64,000 nt of DNA, from the NCBI GenBank assembly GCA_037139195.1, contig JBAXGW010000013.1:17490-81489 (forward strand), read 5' to 3'. Source of the stretch: JBAXGW01 sp037139195 (lineage in GTDB: Bacteria > Bacteroidota > Bacteroidia > Bacteroidales > JAHJDW01). Shown here in pieces: positions 38,401 to 47,800 of this stretch. Numbering within the stretch: the stretch's first letter is position 1; each line of letters starts with the position of its first letter. The position numbers and the translations under genes are program-made. The notes beneath the pieces are model-generated. The model saw only the letters and a list, made by a program, of their open reading frames with translations. It was not told the origin of the DNA and did not search any database.

Positions 38401-40958
38401 ATATGACCATGTCAGATGCACTAAAAAACTATTCTGATAATTCAATAGCAAAAGAATTAGCTGATAACTCAGGTAAAATTCAAAAAAGTGATATCGGAAT
38501 GACAAATGCCAATTCTTTGCAAAAAGATATCGCATCATTAAACAAAGATTTAGCCGCTGTAGAATTAGCAGTTGCAGATAATTCTAAAGTCGAAAATTCT
38601 CCTAATTCAGAGGATAAATCAACAGATGATTCAAAAGTTAAGCAACTTAATCCAGATGCTGTAAATCCAAATGATAGCGAATCTTTTATTGATAACGAAA
38701 AAACAAAAGAAACATCAACGAGTAGTGTAAATAAAAAATCTTCTAGTAACGAAACAGCAAAAACAAATTCAAAACAAAATGCAGCAGATAATAAATTGAA
38801 TGAAAAATCATCTGAAAATGCTAATAATGATGCTGTGTTTGCTGATAATTCAAAAAAATCAAATGTTGAAACTAATAAAGTTGTAGCAGATAATAACTCA
38901 GAGTCTAGTGTTTCAAGTAATACCGATAATACTTCCTCTGTAGTAACTAGTGCTGAAGGTAAAGTAACTGAATCTGATAGTGAGACAAAAATAAAAATAA
39001 CAACAACTAAAACCGACAACGGTAATGGCGAAAATACAGAAGTAACAGTTCAAAATGCAAATACAGAGGTTTCTCAAGTTGAACCGGCAAATAAAGAAAC
39101 CACTAATAGCAATGTTTCTTCTGATACGGAAATTTCTATGGTTGAGCCTGCAAATAATTCAAATACAACTACTAATGCCAATCTGGCAAATAAAGAAGCT
39201 AGCGGAAACAATGATATGATTACAATTCAGTTGGCAGAATTTACTATTAGAGCTTCTGCAAACAAAGAAACATATACTGTTAATAGAAGAACTTTAAATG
39301 AAGTAAGGATAGATGCAAACGATAACTCAATTTATACTCTGTATAATGACGTTGAGCCTATTTTTACTGCTTCGCAGCTAGAATCAGAAGCTGATCGATA
39401 TATTGTTAAAATTGACTCTAATATTGCTCTAGCTGACAAAGAAACGGATGTAGAAAAAAAACGAGCTTTAATGGCAGATGTAGCTAGTTGGGGCGATTTA
39501 GTTGTGTCGAATCAAAATAAAGCAATAGAATTGTATAAAAAAGTTCGCGCTTCTGCTCAAGTTGCTTCAGCTGATAATAAATCAAATGCTAATTCTGAAA
39601 ATGTTTCAGCTGTTGAAACAAAAAGTAATACAGGTGAAATTGCGAAAATAGAAAACACTGAAAATGATTCGATTCAAAATTTAGCGATTAAAAACAGAGA
39701 TATATTCTTGAAAAATAAAACTACAATTGAAGGTATAGATAAATCCTCAAAAACACCTGACGTAATATCTCTTTCAACACTTTTAATTGAAGATGCCGAT
39801 GTGTATTATGAATCGGCTAAAGCAAATCGTTTAGAAGCAGAAAGTGCCGATACGGATAAAAAAATGTTAGCTTACAAACAGGCGTATGACTATGAAATAA
39901 TAGCAATTAATAAGCAAAATCAGGCAATTGAAATTTTAACAGAAAACAAACCATTGGCTCAAGTGGTAGATTCGCAATTGAATAATAAAACTCAATATGA
40001 TATCCCTGCTCCTCCAGTTAAAAACACTACAGATTCATCCTCTAATGTTAGTAATGTAGAGTCAGCTAATTCGGAAGTTAATACACTGTCCTCAAATAAT
40101 GAAGTTGTGGCAGTGAATGCAGATTCTAAAAAAACAAATTCTGAATCTTCAGTGAAAAATTTTGATGACAATACAACGAAAAACAACGAAGTGAAAGATA
40201 ATAATTCTCCGAATAATAATGCTTCTTTGCCTGTTCAAGTAAAATCTAATGTTAGTGCGCCAGTTGCAAATATAGATGAGTTGCTTGATAATAAATCTTA
40301 TGAAGGAATAGTTTATAAAATCCAAGTAGCTGCTTTTAAAAATGACGTGCCTTATTCAATGTTTAATGGTTTAACTCCTGTTTCAACCGAGAAATCGTCA
40401 AATGGTTTTACCAGAGTTATGGCTGGGGTGTTTAATTCATTAGAAGATGCTAATACGTCTAAATTGCTTGCTAAACAAAAAGGGTTTGTCGATGCGTTTG
40501 TCGTTGCGTATTTAAACGGAAAAAGGATACCTGTAGCTCAGGCAAAAGAGTCGGTTGATAAAAAAGAAGCTGAAGTAGCAAAAGTTTCGAGCTCTATAAA
40601 ATTTGATTCGCCTGTGGTTTATGCTAGTTCGAATGGTAATGTTGGGAAAGTTGAAGCAGTGGTTGTTTTAGATGAATCAAAAGATATTACAAAGAAAATG
40701 GGTTTGTTTTACACTGTTCAAGTTGGGGTGTTCTCTAAGCCAGTGGCTATCGAAGCTATGTTTAATATCAATAATGTGTATTATCAGAAATTGCCAAATG
40801 GTCAAATTCGTTATTATTCAGGTGTTTTCAATGATAAATTAGCTGCATCGGCTTTGAAATCTGAGATAGTAACTAAAATAAAAGATGTTTTTGTAACTGC
40901 TTATTATAATGGGGAGAGAATTAGTTTGACAAAAGCAACTGAATATGAAAAAAAATAA
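35493..40958 (+). CDS. Giant TPR/PD40/coiled-coil protein with two C-terminal SPOR-like modules
   Basis: An 1821-residue exported protein. It has a signal peptide ending LLAQ (about residue 22), a TPR-like region at about 28-140, and a PD40 propeller at about 185-350 (GKDIYRVSKKEDGKW, SIDGKTLYFSSKGHNSMGGFDVF in part). Long alanine/lysine/glutamate coiled coils cover about 450-1040. A low-complexity Asn/Ser/Thr stretch lies at about 1040-1240, and a further helical part at about 1290-1500. Two SPOR-like modules follow, at about 1603-1682 (YKIQVAAFKNDVP) and 1736-1820 (FYTVQVGVFSKPV). SPOR domains bind denuded peptidoglycan. The gene starts with TTG at 35493, fixed by the signal peptide and a promoter upstream. 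Probably a periplasm-spanning structural protein; the exact role is unknown. Confidence 0.85.
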   Translation: MKKIICQVFCVVLMLHSFSLLAQNQYESEDKILKDAEKYFKENNYPKAFPLYSQILSLHPRDFNYNFKFGVCLLFANEDPERVVYHLDYATKYEKIDPLAFYYLGRAYHLSYRFDDAISSFETFKKKASSSQLKTLEVDMQIAMCYNAKQLMTNVNDLYVIQKKDVNKVGFFRSYEAQDIGGVILAKASDFTTSADSKLENENAIMYVTKNRDYIYFSSYGKSNENGKDIYRVSKKEDGKWNEPENLGDAINTKYDEDFPYISIDGKTLYFSSKGHNSMGGFDVFKTTWDTINFRWTQPVNLDFAINTPYDDVLFIPDTLERYAFFSSDRTATFDMTSIYKVRIDRRPKVVESVGFQLAESMQNKDEEKLNSVISVIKEKAKLPVNATEEMFVPYDVAEEKVNYETIDINKVSQSNTIIENQYKRTYSFVPVEEIPEIEITENSTNQDIIKSVKVESLKQKFELDELTYKSKAAKDVERNKKSLSAKKYEESNKRREDALLISDESLKNSEIAIADSLFKEAASLKKEAEFVGVIASQLDEKKNQKQKEYDESVSFVKEMEVAQNSKSPEKSNQILAKYNENLTNRPESFDDEQFIGQVTPNQLDFQTQKTEADQLYSEANKFKSEAEDLYADADKLEQDAAGSKKKDTKEMLQNQAKSRKSEADEIMLKYQEVKAKADFAQNKVDSVKNEIVIKQVLFDEVLESADDNYIADNKSNPKLTVAQELKSIGVDYDPNNKKETAQTQSTSESPKEDLKVNSSKLTSEIKKQIDFNEKQYLAALYMSNKKAEQAKSLTIEASSAGETSSPKQIEAKKLLQESIAAYEIANYYSEKNKELEAVYEESKDVEKEINKRIAVNELKSAQAFYTAQEKIVENNEALIYDKTKVKDIISKSADKNFDLANKGFESSMIIESKLASLNKDVEALKTELNDSKTPKAKKDELNLQIQYTEAEIAKKQDALAQSKIASENYMTMSDALKNYSDNSIAKELADNSGKIQKSDIGMTNANSLQKDIASLNKDLAAVELAVADNSKVENSPNSEDKSTDDSKVKQLNPDAVNPNDSESFIDNEKTKETSTSSVNKKSSSNETAKTNSKQNAADNKLNEKSSENANNDAVFADNSKKSNVETNKVVADNNSESSVSSNTDNTSSVVTSAEGKVTESDSETKIKITTTKTDNGNGENTEVTVQNANTEVSQVEPANKETTNSNVSSDTEISMVEPANNSNTTTNANLANKEASGNNDMITIQLAEFTIRASANKETYTVNRRTLNEVRIDANDNSIYTLYNDVEPIFTASQLESEADRYIVKIDSNIALADKETDVEKKRALMADVASWGDLVVSNQNKAIELYKKVRASAQVASADNKSNANSENVSAVETKSNTGEIAKIENTENDSIQNLAIKNRDIFLKNKTTIEGIDKSSKTPDVISLSTLLIEDADVYYESAKANRLEAESADTDKKMLAYKQAYDYEIIAINKQNQAIEILTENKPLAQVVDSQLNNKTQYDIPAPPVKNTTDSSSNVSNVESANSEVNTLSSNNEVVAVNADSKKTNSESSVKNFDDNTTKNNEVKDNNSPNNNASLPVQVKSNVSAPVANIDELLDNKSYEGIVYKIQVAAFKNDVPYSMFNGLTPVSTEKSSNGFTRVMAGVFNSLEDANTSKLLAKQKGFVDAFVVAYLNGKRIPVAQAKESVDKKEAEVAKVSSSIKFDSPVVYASSNGNVGKVEAVVVLDESKDITKKMGLFYTVQVGVFSKPVAIEAMFNINNVYYQKLPNGQIRYYSGVFNDKLAASALKSEIVTKIKDVFVTAYYNGERISLTKATEYEKK

Positions 40959-40991
40959 TCTATATTTGTAAAAATAAATATTAATAGAGAA

Positions 40992-41261
40992 ATGATTAAA
41001 GAGAAAATTAAGGCGTCTTTTAAAGAACAAGAAAATAGTGGTACTAATGATTTGTTGCTATTTAATGATGATTATAACTCATTCGATTTTGTTATTGAAT
41101 CTTTAGTTGATGTTTGTGAATTTGATTCTTTGCAAGCAGAGCAATGTGCAATGATAGCGCATTACAAAGGAAAATGTCCTTTAAGGTCGGGTGGCTTTGA
41201 TGAGCTGTTGCCTATGTCGAAAATTTTAACTGAAAAGGGTTTGACTGTTCAAATATCTTAA
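40992..41261 (+). CDS. clpS: ATP-dependent Clp protease adaptor ClpS
   Basis: An 89-residue ClpS-like adaptor, which hands N-degron substrates to ClpA-type unfoldases. The N-terminal part has the LLLFNDDYNSFDFVIESLV stretch (the ND and hydrophobic pocket region), followed by the AEQCAMIAHYKGKCPLRSG segment with the family's His-x-x-Gly, then an amphipathic end. Length fits the short form found in Bacteroidota. It begins 33 bases after the giant gene and may be on the same transcript; a TATATTTG at 40961 could be its own -7 element. Confidence 0.85.
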   Translation: MIKEKIKASFKEQENSGTNDLLLFNDDYNSFDFVIESLVDVCEFDSLQAEQCAMIAHYKGKCPLRSGGFDELLPMSKILTEKGLTVQIS

Positions 41262-41309
41262 ATAGAAAAAATATCAATTAATAAAATGTTTAACTAAAAA
41301 AATAGTATT

Positions 41310-42242
41310 ATGGTTTTTATTCCTGCTTATATATTTATAGGTATAATTGTGATAATTATTCTAACAAGCTTTGTAACAGTTAATCAAGGTACAATAGCTG
41401 TTACAACGGTATTTGGTAAGTATCGTCGTATTATTATGCCTGGATTAAGTCTTCGTATACCTTTGATTGAACAAGTTTATAAACGTATTTCAATTCAAAA
41501 TCGTTCAGTTGAATTAGAGTTTCAAGCGGTGTCGCAAGATCAAGCTAATGTATACTTTAAAGCGATGTTGCTTTATAGCGTTATTAATCAAACAGAAGAA
41601 ACAATTAAAAACGTTGCATTTAAATTTATCGATAATGGAAATTTAATGCAAGCCCTTATCAGGACAGTTGAAGGAACAATTCGTAGTTTTGTAGCAACTA
41701 AAAAACAAGCAGAAATATTAGCTCTTAGAACAGAAATTGTAACAGAAGTAAAGGGTCATTTAGATAATATATTAGAAGCATGGGGTTATCATTTAATAGA
41801 TTTACAGCTTAATGATATTACATTTGATGAAGAAATTTTGAAATCGATGGCTAAAGTTGTAGCATCGAGTAATTTAAAAGCTGCAGCCGAAAACGAAGGG
41901 CAGGCTTTATTAATTACCAAAACAAAAGCTGCAGAAGCCGAAGGTAATGCAATTAAAATTTCAGCATCGGCAGAAAAAGAAGCAGCTAAGTTAAGAGGAG
42001 AAGGAATTGCTTTGTTTAGAGAAGAAGTGGCTAAGGGTATGGCTCAAGCTGCAAAAGAAATGACTGATGCTGATTTAGATTCGTCTTTCCTTCTATTCTC
42101 AATGTGGACTGAAGCAATCAAACATTTTGCCGAACAAGGTAAAGGGAATGTTATTTTTCTTGATGGCTCAGGGGATAATATGCAAAACACAATGAAGCAA
42201 ATGATGGCAATGACTAAAATTGAAAATCAGAAAAATAGTTAA
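41310..42242 (+). CDS. SPFH/Band 7 (stomatin-prohibitin) membrane protein
   Basis: A 310-residue protein with an N-terminal membrane anchor (about 1-25) and an SPFH domain from about 28 to 190 (VNQGTIAVTTVFGKYRRIIMPGLSLRIPLIEQVY, in part). A coiled-coil alanine/glutamate region follows at about 195-255 (AAENEGQALLITKTKAAEAEGNA, in part), then a short tail. SPFH proteins oligomerise into membrane-bound rings and organise microdomains or proteases. It follows clpS by 48 bases and is ended by a hairpin terminator at 42262. Confidence 0.9.
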   Translation: MVFIPAYIFIGIIVIIILTSFVTVNQGTIAVTTVFGKYRRIIMPGLSLRIPLIEQVYKRISIQNRSVELEFQAVSQDQANVYFKAMLLYSVINQTEETIKNVAFKFIDNGNLMQALIRTVEGTIRSFVATKKQAEILALRTEIVTEVKGHLDNILEAWGYHLIDLQLNDITFDEEILKSMAKVVASSNLKAAAENEGQALLITKTKAAEAEGNAIKISASAEKEAAKLRGEGIALFREEVAKGMAQAAKEMTDADLDSSFLLFSMWTEAIKHFAEQGKGNVIFLDGSGDNMQNTMKQMMAMTKIENQKNS

Positions 42243-42261
42243 CAAATTAAATATTTCTTTT

Positions 42262-42288
42262 AAGCCACATTTTAATGTGGCTTTTTTT
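42262..42288 (+). terminator. Intrinsic terminator after the SPFH gene
   Basis: AAGCCACATT (42262-42271) pairs with AATGTGGCTT (42274-42283) around a two-base loop, followed by a run of T. The T-run overlaps the -33 element of the tRNA promoter. Confidence 0.9.
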
Positions 42289-42316
42289 GTAATTTAGAAT
42301 ACAATTTGTATATTTG
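42286..42316 (+). promoter_or_regulatory. Promoter of tRNA-Arg
   Basis: TTTG at 42286-42289, 19 bases, then TATATTTG at 42309-42316: a perfect Bacteroidota promoter. The tRNA begins at 42328, so the leader would be only a few bases. Confidence 0.75.
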
Positions 42317-42327
42317 CAAACTCAAAT

Positions 42328-42401
42328 GGCTCCTTAGCTTAATTGAATAGAGCATCTGACTACGGATCAGAAGGTTGGGGGTTTGACTCCCTCAGGAGTC
42401 A
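42328..42401 (+). tRNA. tRNA-Arg (anticodon ACG)
   Basis: A complete cloverleaf of 74 bases. The acceptor stem is GGCTCCT with AGGAGTC, the D stem GCTT with GAGC, and the anticodon stem TCTGA with TCAGA. The loop CTACGGA carries anticodon ACG at 42362-42364 (read by inosine for CGN). The T stem is GGGGG with CCCTC, and the discriminator is A42401. CCA is not encoded. The D loop reads AATTGAATA (G18, A19) and the T loop TTTGACT (U56), so the usual G19-C56 tertiary pair appears as A19-U56. Confidence 0.95.
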
Positions 42402-42405
42402 CTAG

Positions 42406-42433
42406 GCTTCATGAACAATTCATGAAGCTTTTT
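42406..42433 (+). terminator. Intrinsic terminator of tRNA-Arg
   Basis: GCTTCATGA (42406-42414) pairs with TCATGAAGC (42420-42428) around a five-base loop, followed by five T, immediately after the tRNA. Confidence 0.9.
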
Positions 42434-42500
42434 GATTTTATTGAAGGTGATTCATAAATTCGCAATGGATTTTTAACATATTAACCGTAATTGCTCTTTT

Positions 42501-42546
42501 TACGCTCAAAGTAACTGCAGTCTGAGCAGAGTTGAAATCTATCAAG
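42501..42546 (+). repeat. Dispersed palindromic repeat, copy C (degraded)
   Basis: TACGCTCAAAGTAACTGCAG and TCTGAGCAGAGTTGAAATCT carry several differences from the family core. The left CTTCGA end is lost. The right flank TCTATCAAG matches copy B. Confidence 0.65.
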
Positions 42547-42581
42547 TGAATTAACAATAACTTGTTGAAATAGATATAATT

Positions 42582-42941
42582 ATGAAAAAAACGCTCATCA
42601 TTGGTGCAAGTGTCAATCCTAGCAGGTATGCTTATAAAGCAGCAAGCAAATTGGTGAATAATGGTTTTTCAATATGCTTGTTAGGTTCAAGAGTAGGAGA
42701 GTTGTGTGGCGAAAAAATACATGATACATTGTTTGAATTTAAAAATGTTCATACTGTTACTATGTATATTCGTCCTGAATTGCAAACAATATATTATAAT
42801 TATATTATTTCTTTAAAGCCCGCTAGAGTAATTTTTAACCCAGGAACCGAAAATGTAGACTTTTATGAATTGCTTTTACAAAATAATATATTGGTAGAAG
42901 AACAATGTACCTTGGTAATGCTTGCTATGGGGATTTATTAA
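42582..42941 (+). CDS. CoA-binding domain protein
   Basis: A 119-residue Rossmann-type protein of the CoA_binding_2 class. The N-terminal IIGASVNPSRYAYKAA motif, the following LGSRVGE turn and the late FNPGTEN segment (near residue 86) are family landmarks. Small stand-alone members bind CoA or nucleotides; their role is not established. It is convergent with the class III aminotransferase and their stops overlap by four bases. Confidence 0.88.
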   Translation: MKKTLIIGASVNPSRYAYKAASKLVNNGFSICLLGSRVGELCGEKIHDTLFEFKNVHTVTMYIRPELQTIYYNYIISLKPARVIFNPGTENVDFYELLLQNNILVEEQCTLVMLAMGIY

Positions 42942-44125
42942 ATTGTCGTATTTATAGATTTTATTATTCTTTCACACGAAAGTTCAATTTCTTCATCCGT
43001 AATTGTTAATGGTGGAGCAATTCTCATGCTAGTGGTGTTAAATAAAAACCAATCGCTTAATACATTATTCTTATAGCATTGTTTTATCACTTCAAAATTT
43101 GTTTTTTCATCTTCGAAATCGAGAGCTATTAATAATCCTTTGCTCCGTATATTCTTTATTTTAGGGTGTTTTAATAATGAAATAAACTTGTTTTTTTTCG
43201 ATTCTACGGTTTCAATTAGTTTTTCTTTAATAATAACATCAATGGTAGCAGATGAAGCAGCGCAAGAAACAGGATGCCCCCCAAAAGTAGTAATATGTCC
43301 CAGAACAGGGTTGTTGTTTATACAATTCATTATTTCTTTATTGGCAATAAAAGCTCCAATTGGCATACCTCCGCCCATTCCTTTTGCTATTGTAATTATA
43401 TCTGGGGTGAAATCATATTGCTCAAAAGCAAAAAAAGTTCCTGTTCTTCCAAAGCCTGTTTGAATTTCATCAACAATAATTAATGTTTTTGTTTCCTCGC
43501 ACCTTGCTTTTAAAGCTTTGATATAATTCTTTTCACATTCAATAATACCAGCCTCTCCTTGTATTAATTCTATAATAACACATGCAGTTTTTGTTGTGAT
43601 GGTTTCTAAGTCTTTGATATTGTTGATGTTTATTCGTTTTACGTTGTTAATGCACTTTGCATAATTATCAACATATTCTTTATTCCCAATTAAACTAATA
43701 GCTCCTAGTGTGCTGCCATGGTAAGCATTATTAAAGCAAATCACTTCTTCTCTGTTGCAGTGTTTTTTAGCAATTTTCAAAGCTCCTTCTACTGCTTCGC
43801 TTCCAGAGTTTACAAAGTAAATATTGTTTAGTGATTCTGGCAATAAAGAGCATATTTTGGAGGCTAAATCTGTTTGTGGGCTTTGAATATATTCTCCATA
43901 AACCATTAAATGTAAGTATTTGTCCACCTGTTCTTTAATGGCAGTTGTAACTTTTTCGTGTCTATGTCCAATGTTGCTTACAGAAATTCCAGAAATCAAA
44001 TCAATATACTTTTCATTAGCAGAGTTGAAAATATATAAACCTTCGGCGTGAGTAGGCTCAAACATTACTGGCGATTCTGAAGTTTGAGCTATGCTGTTTT
44101 TGAAAATTTCTTTATTTGATATCAT
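42938..44125 (-). CDS. Class III PLP aminotransferase (acetylornithine/aspartate type)
   Basis: A 395-residue fold-type I, class III aminotransferase. SGSEAVEGALKIAKKH near residue 105 holds the phosphate group. The cofactor aspartate lies in IIVDEIQTGFGRTG near 225, and the PLP lysine in TIAKGMGGGMPIGAF near 255. The family includes acetylornithine, ornithine and 4-aminobutyrate aminotransferases. There are no other arginine-pathway genes nearby, so the substrate is left open. The ATG at 44125 is chosen because it gives the normal N-terminus; the frame continues upstream to 44245 through unlikely sequence. Confidence 0.9.
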   Translation of the reverse strand: MISNKEIFKNSIAQTSESPVMFEPTHAEGLYIFNSANEKYIDLISGISVSNIGHRHEKVTTAIKEQVDKYLHLMVYGEYIQSPQTDLASKICSLLPESLNNIYFVNSGSEAVEGALKIAKKHCNREEVICFNNAYHGSTLGAISLIGNKEYVDNYAKCINNVKRININNIKDLETITTKTACVIIELIQGEAGIIECEKNYIKALKARCEETKTLIIVDEIQTGFGRTGTFFAFEQYDFTPDIITIAKGMGGGMPIGAFIANKEIMNCINNNPVLGHITTFGGHPVSCAASSATIDVIIKEKLIETVESKKNKFISLLKHPKIKNIRSKGLLIALDFEDEKTNFEVIKQCYKNNVLSDWFLFNTTSMRIAPPLTITDEEIELSCERIIKSINTTI

Positions 44126-44348
44126 AAAAATTGTTGATTTAATTAAATTTTTAATTTGCAAAGTAACATACAAGTTGCAGATTGTTTGATATTTATACTG
44201 TGTTTTTTTTAAATAATAAAATGTTAAATATTTATTATCAGTCAAATACCTTTTTTTGTTTTGATTTAAGACTTTAAATTGGTGAATTTTTTTTCAAAAA
44301 TAATCATAAAATATTGATACATTTTATGTTATTTTAATTTTTTTTTTT

Positions 44349-44356
44349 TATATTTG
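44349..44356 (+). promoter_or_regulatory. Possible -7 promoter element before the adhesin cluster
   Basis: TATATTTG matches TAnnTTTG exactly, 27 bases before the ATG at 44383. No -33 element is seen at the usual spacing. Confidence 0.45.
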
Positions 44357-44382
44357 GCAGTTAATTGATAAATAATGTAATT

Positions 44383-44775
44383 ATGACTAAAAAACTACCA
44401 TTTTCAACCGTATTTATTCTAGTGCTTTTTTTGTTAATCGCATTGCCTAAACAAACTTTCTCACAGTCTAATTGGGATAAATTAGTTCCAATGGCACAAA
44501 AACATTATACTCCAGAGCAAGCCAGGGAATTGTCTGAAGTGAAAATTAAACAAATTAATTTTTTGTATGCAAAATCTTTTTATTTTGAAAGGAATGATAA
44601 ATTAATTTCAAAACCTTGTAATACATCAACTGTTGATGTTGAGAAATATGATAGGTTAAGATATCAAGATAAAATTAGAAAAATTGAGATTTCAGGTTGT
44701 AATGATTTTATTGTTTTAATATCTTTAAATGATGTTAAAATTGCATTGAGTAAAATTGAGGAAAATAAAGAGTAA
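44383..44775 (+). CDS. Small exported protein of unknown function
   Basis: A 130-residue protein with a signal peptide (about residues 1-28, ending TFSQ) and a mostly helical mature part containing two cysteines (CNTS and SGCND) that could pair. The ATG at 44383 gives the better signal peptide; a TTG six codons upstream is possible. It lies 39 bases before the giant adhesin gene and probably belongs to the same transcript. It may assist the adhesin, but there is no direct evidence. Confidence 0.65.
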   Translation: MTKKLPFSTVFILVLFLLIALPKQTFSQSNWDKLVPMAQKHYTPEQARELSEVKIKQINFLYAKSFYFERNDKLISKPCNTSTVDVEKYDRLRYQDKIRKIEISGCNDFIVLISLNDVKIALSKIEENKE

Positions 44776-44814
44776 TCGATACAAAAATTGAGCCACCAAA
44801 AAAATATTTTTTTT

Positions 44815-47800
44815 ATGAAAAAAACTGGATTAATAATATTGTTCTCGTTGATGATTTTAAGTGTTAAATCTCAAACGGTTTATAATATGAGAACATCAGG
44901 TTCAGAGGTAAGAACCACTTGTTTAGAGACATTTAGGAGTTCTTCATATACAGGTGCAACAACTAATGGTTATGCAAATGGTGAGAGCGGAACTGTGACC
45001 TATACTTCATCAGATCCTACAAAAAAAATAAATGTTACTTTTTCTGTTTTTTATACTGAAGGAACAGCCTCATACCCGTATGATAATCTTAAAGTATATG
45101 ATGGAACATCGACTTCTGGAACCTTACTTGGAACGATGTATGGAAATTTGACAGGCACATTTTTGCCGACTTTTTCATCTTCAACTGTCGGTGGTAGTTT
45201 AACTTTTGTTTTTACATCTGATGGTAGTTCAAGATACACTGGTTGGACTGCAAATGTTTTTTGCGGAGATTATACTCCTCCTGTAACTCAAGTAGCTGCT
45301 GATTATTGTGCCGATGCTACTTTTATTTGTAATTTAAATGGATATTCTGGAAATACAAGTAGTAGTTATACTATTGATCAACCAAGTAACATTTATGCTG
45401 CTTTTGGGGCAGGATCAATTGATAATAATTCATGGATAGAGTTTGTTGCAAACAATGATACTGTGTCTTTAGATATAACTGTTTCTAATTGCTCAAATGG
45501 AGATGGTGTTCAGTTTGGTATACTTTCAGGAACTAATTGTACAAATTTTACCCGTGTTTCTCCTTTAACTTACGCATCTTCCGGAATTGCACCTGGAACA
45601 CAAAATTTTTTCACTACTGGTTTAATACCAGGTCAACAATATTACATTATGATTGATGGATTTAGTGGTGATGTTTGTGATTATGTGATTGTTGCAGGCG
45701 CAGGAGTCGCTGCTCCACTTATTACATCTACATCTTCAACGGTTACATGTGGAACTCCTGTTACTTTGACTGTTGGTGGTGTTTCTAATGTGACAGGTGT
45801 TACTTGGTCTTCATCGCCCACAGATCCCAATATTAATACTGGCAATTTGCATACAAATCCATTAGTTACAAGCCCTTCTGTAACTACAACATATACAGCC
45901 GTTGTATTACAGGGAAATACAGAATGTCCTGATGCTGTTAATGTTACAAAAATTCTAACTGTAAATGCTGTTACAGCTGAATTAGGTGCAAAACAAACAA
46001 TTTGTAGTGGTGCAACCGTTAATCTTAATGCTGTTGGAACAGGTACTACTTGGGCTTGGTATCCAAATACTTCGAATACAACTCAAACAGCATCTGTAAC
46101 TCCTTCTGTTAGTACTACATATACTGTTACTGCAACAACTGTAGCTGGATGTTCTGCTACTGACAATGTTGCAATTGATGTTAATCCTTTGCCAGTTACT
46201 AATGCCGGTATAGATACTGCTTTTTGTAAAGGATCATCTGTTGTTTTAGGTGCGTCAGGCGGTGGAACTTATACCTGGTCGCCTACAAGCGGATTAAGTT
46301 CGTCAACAAGTGCAACACCTACTGCTAACCCTGCTGCAACCACTACTTACACTGTTGTTGCGAAAAATACAACCACATTATGTACGGCGGCAGATCAAAT
46401 AATTGTTAAAGTCAGAGAGTTGCCTGTCGCTTTTGCTGGTGATGATAACACAATATGTAAAAATAGTTCATTAAATTTAAATGCAACTGGTGGAACTACT
46501 TATTTGTGGACATCTCCAACCACTGGTCTTAGTGCAACAAATATTAATAATCCAATTGCTACACCTACTGCTACAATTACATATATTGTAAGTGTTACAG
46601 ATGCATATAATTGTTCTAAAACAGATAATATAAAAGTTACTGTAAACCCTGTTCCTACTGCTGAAGCTGGGAATCCGTTGACTGTCTGTAGTGGTTATTC
46701 TGCTAATGTCGGAAGTGCTTCTGTTGCAGGTGTTACTTATCAATGGTCATCAACATCTTCGCCTAATGTATCTAATCCAAATATTTCTGCTACTACTGCA
46801 AACCCGACGATAACAAGTACATATACTGTTACTGCTAGTCTGTCAACAGGCTGTCTTGCAACTGATAATGTTGTTGTTACGGTTAATCCATTGCCAGTTG
46901 CTGAAGCTAATATCAATCAAACTATTAATTATGGGACTTCTACTACGTTAGCAGGCTCTGCTACTGGTGGTACTACTCCTTATGCTTCATATTCATGGTC
47001 GCCAACAAGTAGTTTGGTTAATGCCAATGTTCAAAATCCTACAACTACTAATTTAACTGTAACAACAGTTTATACGCTTACTGTTACTGATGCTAAAGGT
47101 TGTACAAGTACTGATCAAATGACAGTTGTTGTTCAAGGTTCGCCTTTAACTGTTGTAGCTACAGTAAATGACAATGTTATTTGTAAAGGAGAAACTGTGC
47201 AACTTACAGGAACCCCTGCTGGTGGTAGCGGCTCTTATCCTACTTGGACATGGAGTTCAACACCTGCTGGATTTTCTTCAAATATTCAAAACCCTACTGC
47301 AACTCCAACAATCACTACTACATATAAAGTAACTGTTAATGATGGGTATAATACGGCAACTTCATCTGTAATAGTAACTGTGAATAATTTGCCTACTGCT
47401 GAAGCTGGAGCAAATGTTTCTGTTTGTAGTGGTTCATGTGCAACTTTAACAGCAACAGGTGCTGGAACTGGTTCCTACACTTGGTCTCCAAATGCTACTT
47501 TAGCTACACCTTATGTTGCTTCTACAAGCGCTTGTCCTACTAATACTACATTGTATTTAGTTTCTATTACTGATGCAAATGGTTGTACTGCAACTGATAA
47601 TGTTACTGTTACTGTTAACCCATTGCCTACTGTTGATGCTGGTTTAGATGTCACCATTTTCAATGGCACTAGTACTACATTAAATGGTACTGCTTCTGGA
47701 GGTACAGGTCCTTATACATATCATTGGTCTCCACCAACTTTTTTAAACGATCACAATCTCCAAAGCCCAACTGCAACTAATGTTACTGTTACAACTATAT

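Noticed and set aside
38480..39019. Reverse-strand open frame of 179 codons
   Set aside because: It mirrors the Asn/Ser/Thr low-complexity part of the giant protein and has biased composition with no family match.
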